A DNA stretch of 7,493 bases, taken from Clostridiales bacterium DTU092 (lineage in GTDB: Bacteria > Bacillota > Clostridia > Caldicoprobacterales > Caldicoprobacteraceae). Every line of letters begins with the position of its first letter. Position 1 is the first letter of the stretch. Of this stretch, positions 6,907-7,493 are shown one piece after another. Below the pieces are notes generated by a model that worked only from the letters and a program-made list of their open reading frames with translations, did no database searches and was not told the DNA's origin. The translations under genes were made by a program, and so were the position numbers. The stretch spans positions 1 through 7,493 of the forward strand of contig LFTM01000113.1 in assembly GCA_001513505.1 (NCBI GenBank), written 5' to 3'.

Positions 6907-6935
6907 TTGACTGATAGACACCCCAGTGGTACAAT
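6907..6935 (+). promoter_or_regulatory. Sigma-A-type promoter of nrdJ
   Basis: TTGACT (6907-6912) and TACAAT (6930-6935) are separated by exactly 17 bases; each hexamer differs from consensus at one position. Transcription would begin near 6941-6943, about 73 bases before the nrdJ start codon. It begins only 11 bases after the terminator-like T-rich tail, so nrdJ is a separate transcription unit. Confidence 0.82.
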
Positions 6936-6944
6936 ATATAGTAT
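6929..6944 (+). promoter_or_regulatory. NrdR box 1 overlapping the nrdJ -10 element
   Basis: The 16 bases GTACAATATATAGTAT match the known NrdR-box consensus acaCwAtATaTwgtgt at 13 positions, including the whole central CAATATATAG core. NrdR is a zinc-ribbon/ATP-cone repressor of ribonucleotide reductase genes. The site covers the -10 hexamer and the start point, so bound NrdR would block RNA polymerase. Overlap with TACAAT makes part of the match unavoidable, but the extension to TATAGTAT is not explained by the promoter. Confidence 0.72.
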
Positions 6945-6959
6945 ACAAAAGAAAAATAC

Positions 6960-6975
6960 CTACTATATGTACCGT
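6960..6975 (+). promoter_or_regulatory. NrdR box 2 in the nrdJ leader
   Basis: CTACTATATGTACCGT matches the NrdR-box consensus at 11 of 16 positions, with CTATAT intact in the left half. It starts exactly 31 bases after box 1, leaving 15 bases between them, which is the three-helical-turn phasing known for tandem NrdR boxes. Alone it would be weak; the spacing is what supports it. Confidence 0.55.
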
Positions 6976-6994
6976 ATGTATACTGTAGTAGTTG

Positions 6995-7012
6995 AGTGGA
7001 GGGGAGGCCACT
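6995..7012 (+). promoter_or_regulatory. Ribosome binding site of nrdJ presented in a hairpin loop
   Basis: AGTGG (6995-6999) can pair with CCACT (7008-7012), enclosing the purine-rich loop AGGGGAGG (7000-7007) that contains the Shine-Dalgarno run. The loop ends 7 bases before the ATG at 7015, so the run fixes that start. The five-pair stem is modest; it would leave the SD accessible rather than hide it. Confidence 0.5.
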
Positions 7013-7014
7013 GT

Positions 7015-7493
7015 ATGAATCTGACTGAGAATGCTATAAAGGTGTTGGAAAGGAGATATTTGGCCAAGGATGAAAATGGTAATCTGCTTGAAACCGTTGA
7101 CGACATGTTCCGAAGAGTGGCCAAACATGTTGCTCAGGCGGACAAGCTGTATTCATCGGATGCTGACTTAGAAGCTGTTGAGGAAGAATTCTATCAGCTC
7201 ATGGTAAATCTTGAATTTATGCCCAATTCCCCAACCTTGATGAATGCCGGCAGACCCCTTGGGCAGTTGTCGGCCTGTTTTGTTCTGCCCGTTGAAGACA
7301 GTATGGAGGGCATTTTCGATGCGGTAAAGAACGCGGCACTGATACATAAGAGCGGTGGGGGAACCGGGTTCAGTTTTTCACGCCTGCGTCCCAAAGGCTC
7401 GGCTGTCAAGTCTACCGGCGGCGTTGCCAGCGGGCCCGTAAGCTTTATGAAGGTATTTAATGCAGCGACAGAGGCAGTAAAACAGGGGGGTAC
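7015..7493 (+). CDS. nrdJ: Ribonucleotide reductase, class II (adenosylcobalamin-dependent), 3' partial
   Basis: Reduces ribonucleotides to deoxyribonucleotides for DNA synthesis, using adenosylcobalamin to make the thiyl radical. The frame stays open to the window end: 159 complete codons plus two bases, out of a family length usually above 700 residues. The visible N-terminus MNLTENAIKVLERRYLAKDENGNLLET is the usual start of class II NrdJ, with no ATP-cone domain in front. It is followed by FMPNSPTLMNAG (68-79), the cysteine motif LSACFVLPVEDSMEGIF (85-101; C88 is the expected redox-active N-terminal cysteine), and SGGGTGFSFSRLRPKGS plus GGVASGPVSFMKVFNAAT (113-152). The thiyl-radical cysteine and cobalamin-binding parts lie outside the window. 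It has its own promoter with NrdR-type sites and no functional link to the uronate genes. Class I NrdA shares part of the fold, but the N-terminal sequence fits class II much better. Confidence 0.95.
   Translation, partial: MNLTENAIKVLERRYLAKDENGNLLETVDDMFRRVAKHVAQADKLYSSDADLEAVEEEFYQLMVNLEFMPNSPTLMNAGRPLGQLSACFVLPVEDSMEGIFDAVKNAALIHKSGGGTGFSFSRLRPKGSAVKSTGGVASGPVSFMKVFNAATEAVKQGG

Larger units (their letters stand above)
6696..7014 (+). other. 319-base intergenic region between kdgK and nrdJ
   Basis: I see no coding region here. In order it holds a short GTAGT/ACTAC inverted repeat (6745-6749 with 6764-6768), a stem-loop (6777-6805), TCGAAA/TTTCGA arms (6805-6810 with 6822-6827), a probable terminator (6858-6896), a sigma-A promoter (6907-6935), two NrdR-box-like sites (6929-6944, 6960-6975) and a small hairpin around the nrdJ ribosome binding site (6995-7012). 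The part up to 6890 is AT-rich and probably the 3' untranslated end of the eda-kdgK transcript. Confidence 0.75.

Noticed and set aside
7007..7014. GCCACTGT before nrdJ, resembling part of a cobalamin riboswitch, attractive because NrdJ needs B12
   Set aside because: It lies inside the ribosome binding region, and the rest of the riboswitch core (B12-box and GGGAA-type segments) is not found in the short leader after the promoter.

Overview
The window looks like chromosomal DNA from a low-to-moderate GC Firmicute, most probably a member of the Clostridia. The reasons are strong AGGAGG-type ribosome binding sites, sigma-A promoters with near-consensus hexamers, a Bacillus halodurans Bh0493-type uronate isomerase, and a class II (B12-dependent) ribonucleotide reductase. 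This is an inference from gene content and signals; the species cannot be named from the sequence alone. All seven genes are on the + strand. I see no tRNA, rRNA, CRISPR array, insertion sequence or phage gene.

Positions 1-3824 hold uxaB (5' end cut by the window), uxaA and uxaC, closely spaced and probably one transcript whose promoter lies upstream. They encode tagaturonate reductase, altronate dehydratase and uronate isomerase. A 159-base gap follows, with a good sigma-A promoter and overlapping GAAAC/GTTTC palindromes, then an IclR-family regulator gene (3984-4775). After a 187-base gap come KDPG aldolase (4963-5610) and 2-keto-3-deoxygluconate kinase (5670-6695).

Together the five enzymes form a complete route: D-galacturonate -> tagaturonate (UxaC) -> altronate (UxaB) -> 2-keto-3-deoxygluconate (UxaA) -> KDPG (KdgK) -> pyruvate + glyceraldehyde-3-phosphate (Eda). 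The regulator sits between the upper half (uxaBAC) and the lower half (eda-kdgK) and is the obvious candidate to control both. No transporter, pectinase or mannonate-branch gene (uxuA/uxuB) lies in the window.

The 319-base gap at 6696-7014 separates this catabolic block from an unrelated gene. It holds a stem-loop, a probable terminator, a near-consensus sigma-A promoter and two sites that fit tandem NrdR boxes, 31 bases apart start to start. The last gene is the 5' part of a class II ribonucleotide reductase (nrdJ), cut off by the window end. The system as a whole is recognisable rather than novel. The most informative details are the compact Bh0493-type isomerase with its metal-ligand set intact, the triple half-site at the regulator promoter, and the NrdR-type promoter of nrdJ.
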